A program made the translations under genes and the position numbers. Of a stretch of 64,000 bases of DNA, positions 11,051 to 23,639 are shown piece after piece (the stretch's first letter is position 1; each line of letters starts with the position of its first letter). The notes under the pieces are model-generated. The model did no database searches. It worked only from the letters and a program-made list of their open reading frames with translations, and was not told the DNA's origin. This stretch comes from Avena insularis (taxonomy: Eukaryota > Streptophyta > Magnoliopsida > Poales > Poaceae): contig CM042696.1 in assembly GCA_023614405.1 (NCBI GenBank), positions 335,659,211-335,723,210 on the forward strand. Reading direction: 5' to 3'.

Positions 11051-12532
11051 TCTCAATTTATTAAATGCCAGATAATGAAGTAGTTTCTTAAAAACATGTG
11101 TAGGCGGGTTTTTTGTTTTTGTTTTAAAGGGAAATTCCAAAAAGGCCGAATTAAACATTTTGGGCTATTCTTCATCTACTATACTCAATGGGCTATACTC
11201 CATGTGCTATTCTCCATGGGCTCCTTGATAAATATTTAAATGGGTTGTCGTCAGCAAGTCCCCTGACCCCTACAAGGCCGAATTAAATTGTTCTGGGCTA
11301 AAGAGGTGTCGAATGGGCTAGATTTTACCTCCTCTTTAGTAAAGTTTGCATGGCTCGGCCGGATTCGGAACACAGACCTCACTACCGAAGGGAAAAAGAA
11401 ATGATAATTCTTTTGACATATATTCGTGTAGAAATATCTAAAGAACAAGGGGCATAGACCGCGTGCGCCAAAACTGGATAGGTATATTATGACTTCACTT
11501 GGTACCCTCTCATTTCTGTCCAACACACATCCAACGGTTCCGATGACACACAGGCAAAAGCTCTAGTGCAAGCAGCCCAGCAGCAGCGACATAACTTTTT
11601 TTACAAATTCAGTAGCATTTGAAAGATACGGTAGTACAGAATAAGACAGAAAAATAACGACAGATTCCTCTCATATTCAGTAGCACTTGACCGATTTTGT
11701 AGCATTCCAAAGTGACGGTTTCAGCTATACACACACTAAAACTCAATAGCAGTACAGAGAGAACCCGTTCATGTTTCAGCTCTAAAAACCTTGTCGCACG
11801 ATCAGTTTGCCCTTTTCTCCAAACACACTCGATCATTGGAGCAAGCATAACTGACGATCAAGTATGCTTTTGTGTGCATACCTCCTCTTCACATTAATAC
11901 TAGTGTGACCCCCATATATATGCATCCCAAAATTCCCAAGCCTCATCTAGATTGTGACAAAGCCAAGTTTAAAAAGGAAAGCAAGACCATCTACTGCACT
12001 TGATCTAAACAAGTACCAGTACATCAGTATTAGTTCTAGAAAATACCTTAGTAATAGTAACGACATAACACTTGACAGATTGAGTAGCATTTGAAGCTTG
12101 AGCAGTACAGAATAAGACACAAAAAATATCTACAGATTCCCAGTTCATATTCAGCACCAATTGACAGATTCAGCAGCATTTGAAAGTGACCGATTCAGCA
12201 GTACAGACAATGGTCAAAAGAAATGATAGATTCATCAATGAAGACATTGAAATTCAATAGTTGTAGCAAGGACATGACTCATAAGGAAAAAGAGTCCATA
12301 TTCAGCACTCGATCGGTCGATCTGAACAAGTACCACTACATATGTATACTACAAAATAGATTAGCAGTAGCAAGTTAAGACCTCCATACAAAATACTCGA
12401 CATAACGCAACAGTGTGTCAAGTGCTGGCCGGGTAGCACTTTCTTTCCTCCCTGTTACCCTTTCCTTGTCACATCGTCGCCTGTGGGCCCACTATGTCAG
12501 CAGCGTACATTGGAAATAGGTATACATTGCCA
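11051..12532. other. No coding gene; diverged internal repeats 3' of the F-box gene
   Basis: Includes repeated phrases such as 'CAGTAGCATTTGAAAG', 'AGTACAGAATAAGACA' and 'CAGATTCC...TTCATATTCAG', seen near 11605-11720 and again near 12070-12210, a two-copy diverged duplication of about 470 bp spacing. Part of this may be the 3' UTR of the minus-strand gene that ends at 12533. The block 11160-11250 repeats GGGCTAT(T/A)CT-CATG phrases. Confidence 0.4.
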
Positions 12533-13399
12533 CTATCCACAGGGAATTCCGACGAAGGGTTCAGAAGCTTCCAGGTAACACCGCGGCTGCAACAGGTATG
12601 ACCTGAGCCCTTCCAGGGCGACTTCGGCCAACGATGGTCTGCTCGTCAGCTCAGATGTCGCCACCATTTCGACCGCAGGGAGCTCATGCCATAGAGACAG
12701 CGACCAAAGTTTCACCTTGTACCACGGCGATTCGCATGCCCCTGAACTGACGAACCTGGGGGATATGACGATGTCCGTGGTGTGGCCATCAATTTGGGCG
12801 ACGAACATGGTGCCCTCTTTCCCGATGCCGATGATATCTGCTCTCCACGAGCCCCCTGTGGGCACCGTCTTAGACGGCTCCCAGTGTTTGTGGCTATAGG
12901 GCATTATGGGTGCAGTCCTCGAGTGGGCAACTCTGAGGTGGCGGACGAGCTCTACCATAGGTGTTAGCTCTATCGACGAGGTGATGAACTCGCATCCAGG
13001 CTCCATGCAGACTTGCTGGCCGTGAAAGCACCAGATTATGTGGTCATAGATGTTGTTGTAGGGGACGAATGTCCCGCAGTGGTCGTTGGGGCATCTGCTA
13101 CCTTTTCTGCTCGTGACTTGGCAGTACAGCTCCTTGGAGCATGCGGCCAGCCGGGCGGTGCTGGTAGTGTCCAGATGCATAGCGATTTTGTTGAAAACAT
13201 CGTCGCCGACCTTGCTCCAAATGCCATGCAGTGGGTTGTGCGTCGATTGCGACATCGGGATGGATTGGGGGAAGAGGTCAGACCAGAGTATGACTATCGG
13301 GGGACTTTTGGAGAGGGGTGGCGCTCGGCCTACAAGATGCAATGCAGCGGGCGAGATGGCGAAGAAAATGTGCGAATCATGCACTAGAGACAATCCCAA
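12533..13399 (-). CDS. F-box protein with SIAH/SINA-type zinc finger
   Basis: An intact 288-codon intronless ORF, noticeably more GC-rich than its surroundings. Residues about 61-95 ('WSKVGDDVFNKIAMHLD' then 'TARLAACSKELY') look like an F-box, which would bind SKP1 in an SCF ubiquitin ligase. Residues about 103-159 hold a C-x4-C-x11-H-x3-C-x6-C-x4-C...H-x4-H array (C103, C108, H120, C124, C131, C136, H154, H159), matching the SIAH/SINA-type zinc-finger layout. The C-terminal ~120 residues are TRAF-like in position but not clearly recognisable. The start may be M49 (13255), just before the F-box, because the first 48 residues are hydrophobic and unlike a conserved N-terminus. There is no RING finger. 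Function is inferred: substrate recognition for ubiquitination. It lies within the CACTA interval, so it may be a captured or hitch-hiking gene. Confidence 0.65.
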   Translation of the reverse strand: MGLSLVHDSHIFFAISPAALHLVGRAPPLSKSPPIVILWSDLFPQSIPMSQSTHNPLHGIWSKVGDDVFNKIAMHLDTTSTARLAACSKELYCQVTSRKGSRCPNDHCGTFVPYNNIYDHIIWCFHGQQVCMEPGCEFITSSIELTPMVELVRHLRVAHSRTAPIMPYSHKHWEPSKTVPTGGSWRADIIGIGKEGTMFVAQIDGHTTDIVISPRFVSSGACESPWYKVKLWSLSLWHELPAVEMVATSELTSRPSLAEVALEGLRSYLLQPRCYLEASEPFVGIPCG

Positions 13400-13543
13400 A
13401 TGCGGGGCCAGGCGGCATTGGCGAGTGGGTATAAAAACTGCCGAGATAGGGAAGATGGGATGGCTCTTTGAACAAGTTTTTTTTGCAAAGCCTCTGGAGC
13501 TGCATCCAGGACGCCGATTAGCTTGGCTTGCACGCTGCAGTAC

Positions 13544-13660
13544 ACTAAATTAACCATGTGAAATCCTGGCGCCTTTATAGCTAGGTCGGCACGCTGCCGT
13601 GCCCTAAATTAACCATGTCACAACCTGGGCCATTACAGCTAGGCCGGCACACTACCGTGT
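13544..13660. repeat. Two-copy ~59-bp tandem repeat upstream of the F-box gene
   Basis: Two copies start with CTAAATTAACCATGT (13544 and 13603) and continue with an AACCTGG/ATCCTGG, TAGCTAGG(T/C)CGGCAC and CTGCCGTG-type end. They lie in the promoter-side flank of the minus-strand F-box gene. Confidence 0.7.
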
Positions 13661-13737
13661 ACGCTAACTAGAGTTACTACTGCTGTCATGTTTGACCAAA
13701 TGATGTTTGTTTTGTTTGCTAAAAAGGATTATACTAT

Positions 13738-14375
13738 AGGGCTGGACTATCAAGCAACTCGACCCATTAAGGCTCGGCTCGTTAAGGCTCATGCTCATTA
13801 AGGCTCAGATCATTAAACTCGTTAAGGATAATGAGCAAAAAGTAAAGCTCAGCTCGGTTCATTAGATGTTAACGAGCGCTCACGAGCTGCTCATTATGAA
13901 AATGTATCAGCCTCAGACAAAGGCATACCGATAATTAAAAACGATAGTCGGCAGGGTTTGGTCAGTGCCGCGGTCAGCAGATCAAGATCGAGAAGATGGA
14001 GATGGGGTATGTAGTGGGAGATGACGAGTTGACGAGACACATGAGAAATATTCTGAATCGATCGGGGGAGTCTAGGGTAAGATTTTTGGTTGGTCGCTCT
14101 CGCTCCTGGATTGATCATTCTTACTCAATAGGCTAGATGCCTTAGATGGGCTGCCAGATTAGACATGTAGCAACATAAGTGGGCCTTACCTTGGTTATTA
14201 CCGAGCTTAACGAGTAGCTCATGAACATCGTTAACTCGATCGTTTAGCTCGTTAAGGATATCGAGCAAAAACCGCAGCTTAGCCAAGATCGTTAAGGAAA
14301 CGAGTCGATTTTGAATGAGTCGAGCAAATGAGTGCTCATTAAACTCATCGAGGTTCGAGTTTTATGTCCAGCCCT
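13738..14375. mobile_element. hAT-type MITE with AGGGCTGGAC terminal inverted repeats
   Basis: The left end AGGGCTGGAC and right end GTCCAGCCCT are perfect 10-bp inverted repeats, 638 bp apart. Flanking 8-mers TATACTAT (13730-13737) and AATACTTT (14376-14383) match at 6 of 8 positions, consistent with an aged hAT TSD. The interior is rich in CTCGTTAAG/CATTAAGGCTC words in both orientations, so the ends fold on each other. No transposase. The ORF at 13894-14118 within it is not considered coding. Confidence 0.8.
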
Positions 14376-14759
14376 AATACTTTGGGACAGGAGGTAGTGC
14401 AATACTAGCAGTAGTACACTAGATGTTTGTTTTGCAATTTTGCTGCAAACATAGTACAATAAATACCTCCACATTGGAGCCTAGCGCGATTAAGTACCAC
14501 GGTGTTCCAACAAGATGCATGATAACAGAAGGTGTTCAAGCACCTCTTTACAGAATAGTTATAATTAGAAATAAACGGTCACTACATTAATACACCTACG
14601 ATATAGTAAATTGTCAATCAAATGATGGTTGATTCCCATAAACACTGACCTCCCTTCAATATTATCCCTTCTGATCTAGTCCGGTGCTACAGGTCATCCA
14701 AATTAAGGGCCCTCTAGAAAACGTGGCAGCGGAGCGAGGGATAAGTGAGCAGTTCTATA

Positions 14760-17220
14760 CCCATCTATGATACAGGATTACCATGGCTGCTGTTTTGTGC
14801 ACCCCTGGTGTGAATCCACAGGATATTCCAGCCAAGCTCTGCCAAGTACCAGCTGTGTAATGCAATATCTTCACCCTCGGTATCGTCACCGGCTTGGACG
14901 TTTGCAGGCTCTTCAATTACTAGAGCATGTATGACACGCGGGCCTGCAAGTATACTTGTGTGTGCATTTCAGTTAGCAAAAGTATCACGAACAATACAGT
15001 TGTAAGTAATTTATAAATTTTACTTTTAAATAACGGGACTCACTCCACTTGTTTGGTTCCCAGACAAGAACATCTCCTCGCAGTTCTATCACCGCGTATA
15101 TGCGATCAATAGAACCACTGATTAGACACTTGGCAATGGCATCGACATACGTTGCTGGTGCAAGATAGTCGTTTTAAAGGATAATCCAGTCCTTGTCACA
15201 AGGAAAATCTATGGTAGCAATGAATTTGTCAAACACCGCCATCGCGCTGTAGTGCCATTGGTTATCAAATCTATACGGTTTCTTTGCTATTTGTATCTTC
15301 AGTAGATCGATATACGCGTTCTTGTAGAGGTAAGTGCATGGGGGCCGGGGAAACACTGGTTACTCGATGGATAAATATCAACACGCTGCACACCTGGCAG
15401 CTCGATACGTGCCATACTGTTGACGTTTTGGAGGTACTAGCGCCCCGGGTGCTTTGCAATCGTAATCCATTCTCCGTTGGCACCAACCCAGCGACCCTTG
15501 TTTTCAAATCATTCACCATACCATGTTTCGGGTATGTCATCATCAACTGGTACAAATGCTTCTACTGTTGGATTGTCTAGTGGCATCAGCAACGCGTCAA
15601 TGCCCTGCAACATATTTTCTTCATATATAGGAGCATGCAAGGTGTTTGACTAAGGGGGCAGTGCTAGCTAGCTTTGCAGAAAAACTACTATCTGAAAGAT
15701 GCAGAAACATGTTGAATAAATCATGAATACATGCAAACAAACACACCAAGGAATAAGGTCTTGTTTGCATTAAAGAAAAAGTGTAGGAATAGTTAAGTTT
15801 CCTATGCCGGTGATGTTCAAAGGAATAGACCAGAGGAAAAACGCAGGCAATTTTCCTATGATTGATTAACAAGATTATGGGCCTCTTTTGATCAATGGTT
15901 TTTAAAAAACGTAGGAATAGGAAAAACACAGGATTGACATGGTAGGTATAGTAATTCATAGTAGGAATTAAAAACACAGGAATTTTGTAACAGGTGTCTT
16001 TGGATGGTGAATAGGAAATAAACACAAGAGTTTTGCAGGAATATAGTGTAAGCGCATTGGACTTCTCAAAGGAGAAATAGAGTGAGGTTGGAGCTCGTGT
16101 TTAGATTCTTATGGAAAAGAGGACATAGGAACTAAGAAGTGACTCCATAGGAATTTGATATCTTCCAAAATCCTATGGGTTAGAATCCTCCAAAACTCAT
16201 ATGCAATTATTCATATCCAACTTGGAACTCATTTTCAAATTCCTACATGCACAAAGAATAAGAATGAGGTCCCAAGAGACACGATAACATCATAAATATA
16301 CTCTCCCGTGAGGTTTGACTTTAATTCTACCATGTTTCAAAGTAATCCTATGTTTTTGTATTCATGTAAGCCAACGAGCCAACTTTTTACAGAAATCTTG
16401 TGTTTGTAAAACACATGAAACTTAAAATATAACACCGGCCTTGATTGGCCAATACACCTTCCATTACAGGTATCAACAATCCTGGTCGTTCTTGTGTTTT
16501 CAGATTAGTATGTTTGGAGGAGAGGGGGGGCACTAAAGCAAAATTCTTGGCCCTCTTTCGATCGAAGGGATTGAGACCACAGGAATTTCACAGGTTTGCC
16601 AGTGAAAAAAGGCGATTATAAAACATAGGAAAACTACCTACGTGATTGGCACGATGAGAGTTGAGCCTCAAATAGATGTTCCAATTCCTATGGGATTTAA
16701 GCATGGGTGGGGGGTTGCAGTTCAAAAGAATTTGCGTACCACGATTCCCTTGATCCAAATTCAATCCATAGGAAAGAATCTAAGGATTCGAGTCCTACAA
16801 AAATCATGCAAAACTGATTTTTACCTGCTCGTCACGGTCTAGTGGCCATGTCTGTGGGTCAGAGTGAAGTAGGCAGGGCAAACCAAACGGGAGACCAGGA
16901 TCTTCCTCAATCCCTCGACACATGGCAACCATGTCGTGAGCTAGGCGAGCGGTGCTCAGAAGATCGGCTCGATCGATGATGTTGCTCAGCAGTCTGTAGT
17001 GGAGGTTGCCAAATCTGATTGCCTAGCTGTAGCGCTCAGATATCTTACGCTTCATCGCTCCAGATGTTGTTACGGGGAAGAGTACTGCAGAAGATTAGTC
17101 AGGATGGGTTGGTGGTTTCTACCTTTCTGCAAGGGTGGAGAGGGGCTACGATGGTGCACAAGCGGCCGGAGCCGTAGAGGAAGATGATGAGGGGCGCGGG
17201 GCGGTTCTCCTCCGGTTGTC
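14760..17220 (-). pseudogene. DUF295-like F-box protein pseudogene with one intron
   Basis: Read on the minus strand, an upstream exon (to 16825) carries phrases like 'ADLLSTARLAHDMVA' and 'LPCLLHSDP'. A donor GT lies at plus 16823-16824 and an acceptor AG at plus 15605-15606. The downstream exon begins at 15604 and contains 'GRWVGANGEWITIAKHPGR' and 'LQNVNSMARIELP', followed in another frame by 'AVFDKFIATIDFPCDKDW' and 'YAVIELRGDVLVWEPNKW'. These echo the DUF295/KIB beta-propeller layout (GA-x-G-W, NP/ARIxLP, VYxLRGDVxVW). It is broken: in-frame TGA and TAG within exon 2, at least one frameshift near 15330, a TAA before the last block, and stop codons in exon 1. The family call is motif recall; the broken frames and splice sites are seen. 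Confidence 0.5.
15605..16824 (-). repeat. Intron of the DUF295-like pseudogene, filled with Harbinger-like MITE debris
   Basis: The 1220-bp intron has plausible GT/AG borders on the minus strand. It holds at least two decayed blocks with the signature 'GGCCTCTTTTGATCAATGG' (15890) and 'GGCCCTCTTTCGATCGAAGG' (16550) and many CATAGGAATT/CACAGGAATT words, typical of Tourist/Harbinger MITEs in grasses. No clean 3-bp TTA/TAA-type TSD was found. Confidence 0.45.
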
Positions 17221-17523
17221 GGATCGACTACTTCCACCCGGTATATTAGGGGAAAACTAACACGGGACGTTAATATACTTATGCAAAAAAGGAATAATAA
17301 CAAAAAATTAGATATAGTAGTATTTCTTAAACGCTCCAGCCCGCAACTCTGGCCCCTAGTTTGATGCGCTACTATTTTTTTCCGGTAGGTAGCTAGGGAC
17401 AACAAATCACACCATGCCGAAGAAAAAAAGTTCGAAATATCCTCAAATTTTCTTTGCGTGTGGGGATGGTGATGCCGCACTGAAGGAGAGAGCAAACACA
17501 ATTTGTTTTGAATACATATATAC

Positions 17524-17612
17524 TACTCCCTCTGATCCATATAATGTTCTCAGATTTATCTAGATTAGAATGTATATAGTCATGTTTTCGTGCTAGATTT
17601 ATCTAATGGTTG
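17524..17612 (+). mobile_element. Truncated Stowaway MITE
   Basis: The left end CTCCCTCTGATCCATATAAT and the body 'TGTTCTCAGATTTATCTAGAT' match the intact copy at 22273-22394; the right terminal inverted repeat is missing. It sits just 5' of the first 378-bp repeat array, the same relative place as the Stowaway at 24552. Confidence 0.6.
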
Positions 17613-20600
17613 GAAACTCCGAGTGGCAACAATATTACCATGACATGATTCACCCATTTACTCCCAGATATGGTAACATCATGGATGATGGGAGTACAAT
17701 TTACATCAAGGACCTAAAAATAGATAAAATTACATAGAGGTCCTTACATTTAGCACAAAGCACCCTAAAAATAAGCAAGGGAAATAGTCGGGTCTGGCTC
17801 CTTCTCGAGAGAGCAGAGCCATACTATTCATACTACTTTCTCTTTGTTTGTTTTCAAAATATATGGCCAAATTTGGTGGCATGAAAATTCCTGGACACGG
17901 GATCATCATCAGCATAAAGTATGATGTAGATATGGCCATGACCTTGGTCGTTCGGCTTGAATTCCAAGAATATTCATACTCATCAGCAACTAATAAAATT
18001 AAATATGTTTAAATTTTACCACTTGCTTTTAGGTTCGAATTTTACATGTAAGGACGTAGGGATTACATTTTAAATCAAGGACCTAAAAAGGTAAAATTTT
18101 ATCGAGCTCCATATATTTAGCACGAAGCACCCTGAAATTAAGCAGGGAAAACAGTCATGTTTTGCTCCTTCTCAAGAGAAAAGCTGATCGAGTCATACTC
18201 TTCATACTACTTCCTCTTTGTTTGTTTTCAAAATATGGCCAAATTTGGCGGCTTGCAAATTCTTGGATAGGGGATCATGAATCATCAACATAAAGTATGA
18301 TGTAGATATGGCCATGAGGCCCATGACCTTGGTCGTTCTTCTTGAAATCTAAGAATGTTCATACTTATCGACAACTAATAATCTTAAATGCGCTTAAATT
18401 TTTCCAATTGCTTTTAGGTTTGAATTTTACACGTACCTATGGTGGGAGTACATTTTACATCAAGGACCTAACAAGGTAAAATTACATCAAGGTCCATACA
18501 TTTAACACGAAGCATCCTAAAAATAATCAGGGAAAACAGTCATGTTTTGCTCCTTCTCGAGAGAAAAGCTGATCGAGTCATACTATTCATACTACTTCCT
18601 CTTCATTTGTTTTCAAAATATGGCCAAATTTGGCCGCATGCAAATTCTTGGATATGAGATCAGGAACCATCAGCATAAAGTATGATGTAGATATGTCCAT
18701 GAACTTGGTCGTTCATCTTGAAATCCAAGAATGTTCATACTCATCGATAACTGATAATCTTAAATACCTTTAAATTTTACCACTTGCTTTTAGGTTTGAA
18801 TTTTACATGTACGGACGGTGGGAGTACATTTTACACCAAGGACCTAAAAAGGTAAAATTACATCGAGATCCATACATTTAGCACGAAGCGCCCTAAAATT
18901 AAGCAGGGAAAATAGTCATGTTTTGCTCCTTCTCGTGAGAGAAGCTGATCGAGTCATACTCTTCATACTACTTCCTCTTCGTTTGTTTTCAAAATATGGC
19001 CAAATTTGGGGGCATACAAATTCTTGGATATGGGATCATGAATCATCGGCATAAAGTATGATGTAGATATGTCCATGACCTTGGTCGTTCGTCTTGAAAT
19101 CCAAGAATGTTCATACTCATCGACATATAATAATCTTAAACATGTTTAAATTTTCCAACTTGCTTTTAGGATCGAATTTTACACGAACATTCGGAGTACA
19201 TTTTACATCAAGGACCTAAACAAGGTAAAATTACATCGAGGTCCATACATTTAGCACGAAGCACCCTAAAATTAAGTAGGGAAAACCGTCATGTTTTGCT
19301 CCTTCTAGAGAGAAAAGCTGACCAAGCCATGCATACTCTTCATACTACTTCTTATTCGTTTGTTTTCAAAATATGGCCAAATTTTGTGGCATGAAAATTC
19401 TTCGCTATGGGATCATGAATCATCAGCATATAAAGTATGATGTAAATACGTATGACTATGGTCTTTCGGCTTGAAATGCAAGAATTTTCATATTCATTGA
19501 CAACTAATAAGATTAATTACATTTAATTTTACCACTTGCTTTTATGTTCAAATTTTACACGGACGGTGGGAGTACATTCTACTATAAGGACCTAAAAAAA
19601 GGTAAAATTACATTGAGGTCTATACATTTAATTACCACGGAGCACCCTAAAATTAAGCAGGGAAAACAGTCGGGTTCGGCTCCTTCTCGAGACAGCAGCT
19701 GGTCGAGCCATACTCTTCGTACTACTTCCCTCTTTGTTTGTTTTCAAAATATGGCCAATTTGGCAGCATGAAATTCTTGGATATGGGATCGTGAATCATC
19801 GATGTAAAGTATAATGTAGATATGGCCATGACCTTGGCCGTTCATCTTGAAATCCAAGATTGTTCATACTCATTCACAACTAACCTTAAATTCGTTTAAC
19901 TTTTACCACTAACTTGTAGGTTTGAATTTTACACGGACGGTAGGAGTACATTTTACATCAAGGACCTAAAAAGGGGAAATTACATCGAGGTCCATTCATT
20001 TAGCATGAAGTACCTTAAAATTAAGAAAATAAAACAGTTTGGTTCGGCTCCTTCTCGAGAGAACAGTTGATCGAGCCGTACTCTTCATAGTACTTATTCC
20101 TCTTCATTTGTTTTCATCAAGGACCTAAAAGGGGAAAATTACATCGAGGTACAAAAATTTAGCACGAAGCACACCTTAAAATTAAGCAAAGGAAAATAGT
20201 CAGGTTTGGCTCCTTCTCGAGAAAGAACCTGACCAAGCCATACTCTTCATAGTACTACTTCCTCTTTGTTTGTTTTTAAAATACATGGCCAAATTTTGCG
20301 TCATGCAAATTCTTCGATATGGGATCATGAATCATCAGCATAAAGTATGATGTACATATGTCCATGACCCTGGTGGTTCGGCTTGAAATGCAGGAATGTT
20401 CATACTCATTGACAACTAATAAGCTTAAATACGTTTAAATTTTACCACTTGCTTTTGTGTTCGAATTTTACAGGGATAGTATGAGTACATTTTACCACAA
20501 GGACCTAAAAAGGGGTAAAATTACATCGAGGTCCATACATTTATCACGAAGCACCCTAAAATTAAGTAGGGAAAACAGTCATGTTTGGGTCCTTCTCGAG

Positions 20601-20930
20601 AGAGAAGCTCATCAAGCCATACTCTTCATACTACTTTCTCTTCGTTTGTTTTCAAAATATATGGCCAGAGTTAGCGGCATGAAAATTCATGGACATGGGA
20701 TCATCATCAGCATAAAGTATGATGTAGATATGGCCATGACCTTGGTCGTTCGGCTTGAAATCCAAGAACGTTCATACTCATCGACAACTAATAATCTTAA
20801 ATACTTTTAAATGTTACCACTTGCTTTTAGGTTTGAATTTTACAAGGAAGGTGCGAGTACATTTTACATCAAGGACCTAAAAAAGGTAAAATTACATCGA
20901 CGTCCATACATTTATGTCTGAAAACTTGTC
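17588..20930 (+). repeat. Satellite-like array A: ~378-bp unit, 8 units plus partials
   Basis: The anchor phrase 'CAAAATATGGCCAAATTTGG' recurs near 17862, 18236, 18619, 18996, 19372, 19750, 20285 and 20661; spacing is 374-384 bp except for one 535-bp step that includes a partial copy at about 20110-20250. Each unit contains, in order: CTTGCTTTTAGGTTTGAATTTTAC, GACGGTGGGAGTACATTTTAC, AAGGACCTAAAAAGG, GCACGAAGCACCCTAAAATTA, a CTTCTCGAGAGA box, GAGCCATACTCTTCATACTAC, the anchor, and ATAAAGTATGATGTAGATATG. Units are diverged by point changes and short indels and have no conserved ORF. I do not recognise the family. Confidence 0.85.
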
Positions 20931-22272
20931 ATGTGGTATTCAGATCCATATTCTTCGGTGTTTCTTTACGTAAAAGAACAATCTTGTCATCACACGAAAA
21001 ATTGAGAATTAAATGTTCTTTTGTGATAGTTGGAAACTAACACCGAGGACATTGTTTACTACATGAAGATGTACCCATCACCTTTGGAAATATATTTAAT
21101 TCAATATATCACGCTTGCTTGTAGCTCAAGTTTGACCTAATTTCGTTAAATTTTCAAGATGCAAAATCTTAGCAAGAAGTTGAACCTATCGTCAAAACTC
21201 TCAGTGTTTTATGATATATTAATTGTGACCCCTTGATGGGTACCTCCAAAAGATTTTTCGTAAAACTTTCAAAGCAACCTACAATTTACTTGTAGTTTCA
21301 AATTTGACCTAATTTCGATAAATCGACATAAAGTCATTCGGTCAAATAGGCAGAGTTAGCTAGGAAGTTTAAAATCTCATAAATAAAACATGGGAATCGT
21401 TGGTACAACATGTTGGTAAACTTGGCTTCTGGCATTCAGATCCAATATTCTTCGGACATTCCTAAACAGAAAAGGACAACCTCGCTCGTCATCCACTCGA
21501 AAAATTGAGAATAATTGAATGTTCTTTCCTGATATAGTTGGAAAATCACACCGACGACACTGTTTGGATTTGTCGGTCTTGATCCAACGGTCAATGTTCG
21601 AAGTTATCCGTACACTATATAGTGGTATGGTATGGTATTGTAAGAGATAAGAAAAGATAAAGATAAGATAAGAAGTACTGCGAATGGCCGATCTTTTGAG
21701 TAACGTTCCCTCCCGATGTTTGGGAAGCAAGTGAAAATTTCGAAAACCGGAAAAGTTTGAATTTTTTTTTGCCGCCAAGGACCAAAGTGGTTTCCTTCCT
21801 ATGTACTCCTTATCCCTACTCCATGCCAACGCGGCTGCCGAACACGCCAAAGACACAGAGCCACCATACTAAGGCACACATGCACAGCACCACGCTGTGG
21901 ACCAGGGAGAGATCAGTCGGGCCGGTGCGCGAGGAGACAGGGTAGGAGAGAGGGAGGATGGATGGTGAGAGGCAGCGAAGGAGAGAGAAAACACACAATT
22001 TGTTTTGCGTGCATAGGTCCTGAAATTTACTACTAGTAGAGTGGCCGCAGGAGTACCTCGTGTCAGGAATCCATCATAACTTTCCTGTGATATCGAACCA
22101 CCTTCAACTCCTCTTTGCTGCTGCCCTCTTTTACCCTGTCTATGTTTTATTCTCTCAGCGTGTACACCGCGTGGACAGAGGTGAGCATATGTCTAAGCAA
22201 AGAAATGAGTACTAGTACTATACTAGTGTACTAGTACTAATATACTTTCCTCAAAAAAGTACTAATATACTG
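20931..22272. other. Spacer and upstream module between the repeat arrays
   Basis: 20931-21380 contains AT-rich phrases ('GCAAAATCTTAGCAAGAAGTTGAACC', 'GGGTACCTCCAAAAG', 'CTTGTAGTTTCAAATTTGACC') repeated at 22625-22800 and, more diverged, at 28730-28890. 21700-22060 contains a promoter-like module ('GTGAAAATTTCGAAAAC...', 'GAGAGAAAACACACAATTTGTTTTGCGTGCAT', then 'ACCTCGTGTCAGGAA') that recurs at 24030-24420 and partly at 17400-17510. No protein is recognised. Confidence 0.6.
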
Positions 22273-22394
22273 CTCCCTCCGATCCAAATTAATGTTCTCA
22301 GATTTGTCTAGATTCAGATATATCTAGCACTAAAACATGACTAGATAGATCTAAATCTAGACAAATGTGAGAACACTAATTTGGATCAACGGAG
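22273..22394. mobile_element. Stowaway MITE
   Basis: About 122 bp. Left end CTCCCTCCGATCCAAATTAATG, right end CATTAGTG...-like complement 'CACTAATTTGGATCAACGGAG', long inverted repeats around 'TTCTCAGATTTGTCTAGATT'. A TA follows the right end; the left end is preceded by TACTG, so the left TSD is imperfect. Confidence 0.8.
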
Positions 22395-22929
22395 TACTAT
22401 TTACTTTTTCCCTAATAAGGGCATCAGCAATGTGTACAAAGGCATACCTTAAGGCCTAGTATGTGGCATCCACTAAGGTTCACCATATACATTGTGGAGA
22501 AAATAGAGTTTGTATCTTTAAGCTAATAAGGTGCACCTCAAGCTTGTGGGTTGCCCACAGAGAATAATCATTTCCTCTCTCTCCATGTTTCATGTGATCG
22601 TTTTCAAAAGGTGTTCAAAATTTTCATGATGCAAAATCTTAGCTAGAAGTTGAACCACTCGTCAAAACTCTCTATGGTTTCTAGTATATTAATTAACCGC
22701 TCGATGGGTACCTCCAAAAGCTTTCATCATAAAACTTTCAAACTAACCTACAATTTATTACTTGTAGTTCAAGTTTGACCTAATTTCATTAACATAAAGT
22801 ATTATCGAAACCAAAGAATAATCAATAGTGTTCATATTATACTTTTATAACTCTCTTTTCCGCATACACGTAACATGATGACACAAATTAAATATTATAC
22901 TTTTTTTCTGAAATGTTATGAAAACTGGC

Positions 22930-23520
22930 ATGGGTATGCCCAATAGGCACTCAACTACAGCGTACCTGGTGCGGCTCGACGGAAGGCCCACTCGATGAAT
23001 TGCCAAGGTCCATGACGCCTATGACGGTTCAAGTGGTATGAAGCACATATGGACACGGACTTCCAAACGCACAAGACAAGGAAACCTCAAGACTAGAGTT
23101 CTAATCTACCTTGTAACCAACTCGTATTGGTACCTGAGACCTAGCCTCCCCATCTATAAAGGCTAGTAGGGTCCAACGAGAAGGACACGACATAACCTCT
23201 CAATCGCCACGCTACGCCACAATAGATCTAGACATCACGAATCCCTTAATAGATAGATCTACGATCTCCCATACGCCAGATCTAACCTGCGCATACACCG
23301 CCATCGGCGACATTGTAATCCTTCGGATCATCATCAATCAAGAGCAGACAAGAAGGAGTAGGGTCCTCTACGAGGCCTGGACCTGGGTAAACCTTGCATC
23401 CCTGTGTGATTGTTTGCTAGCCGATCGAGACTTCCAGCGCTCCCTCCTTCTCCAAAACCCAAGTCCATAATAATGGGCATTGGTGAGTTAAACCCTCGTC
23501 AAAAACCATGTCAACTTTTT
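22930..23520 (+). mobile_element. LTR-like retroelement fragment
   Basis: It has a promoter-like CATCTATAAAGGC (about 23150), then 'CATTGTAATCCTTCGGATCATCATCAATCAAGAGCAGAC' type text and 'GGCCTGGACCTGGGTAAAC', phrases common in Triticeae Gypsy LTRs just downstream of the TATA box. No ORF, TSD or TG...CA boundaries were fixed. It interrupts the spacer between the repeat arrays. Confidence 0.4.
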
Positions 23521-23639
23521 CGGGATGCGGATGCATAGCAAGAACATGATTTTTTCAGAACTTTCGGTGGTTTTTCAATGTACCGAATTCCTGCTTAGCT
23601 TCAAAAGATTCTTGGAAAATTTTAAGAGCAACTTATCGC

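Noticed and set aside
10537..11064. 175-codon ORF with repeated 'CMIDFFPSLA' type blocks
   Set aside because: Same cause: subterminal repeats of the CACTA left end read in one frame.
15174..15580. Short ORFs on both strands at 15.2-15.6 kb as separate genes
   Set aside because: The minus-strand sequence fits better as exon 2 of one broken DUF295-like pseudogene; the plus-strand ORF is its antisense.
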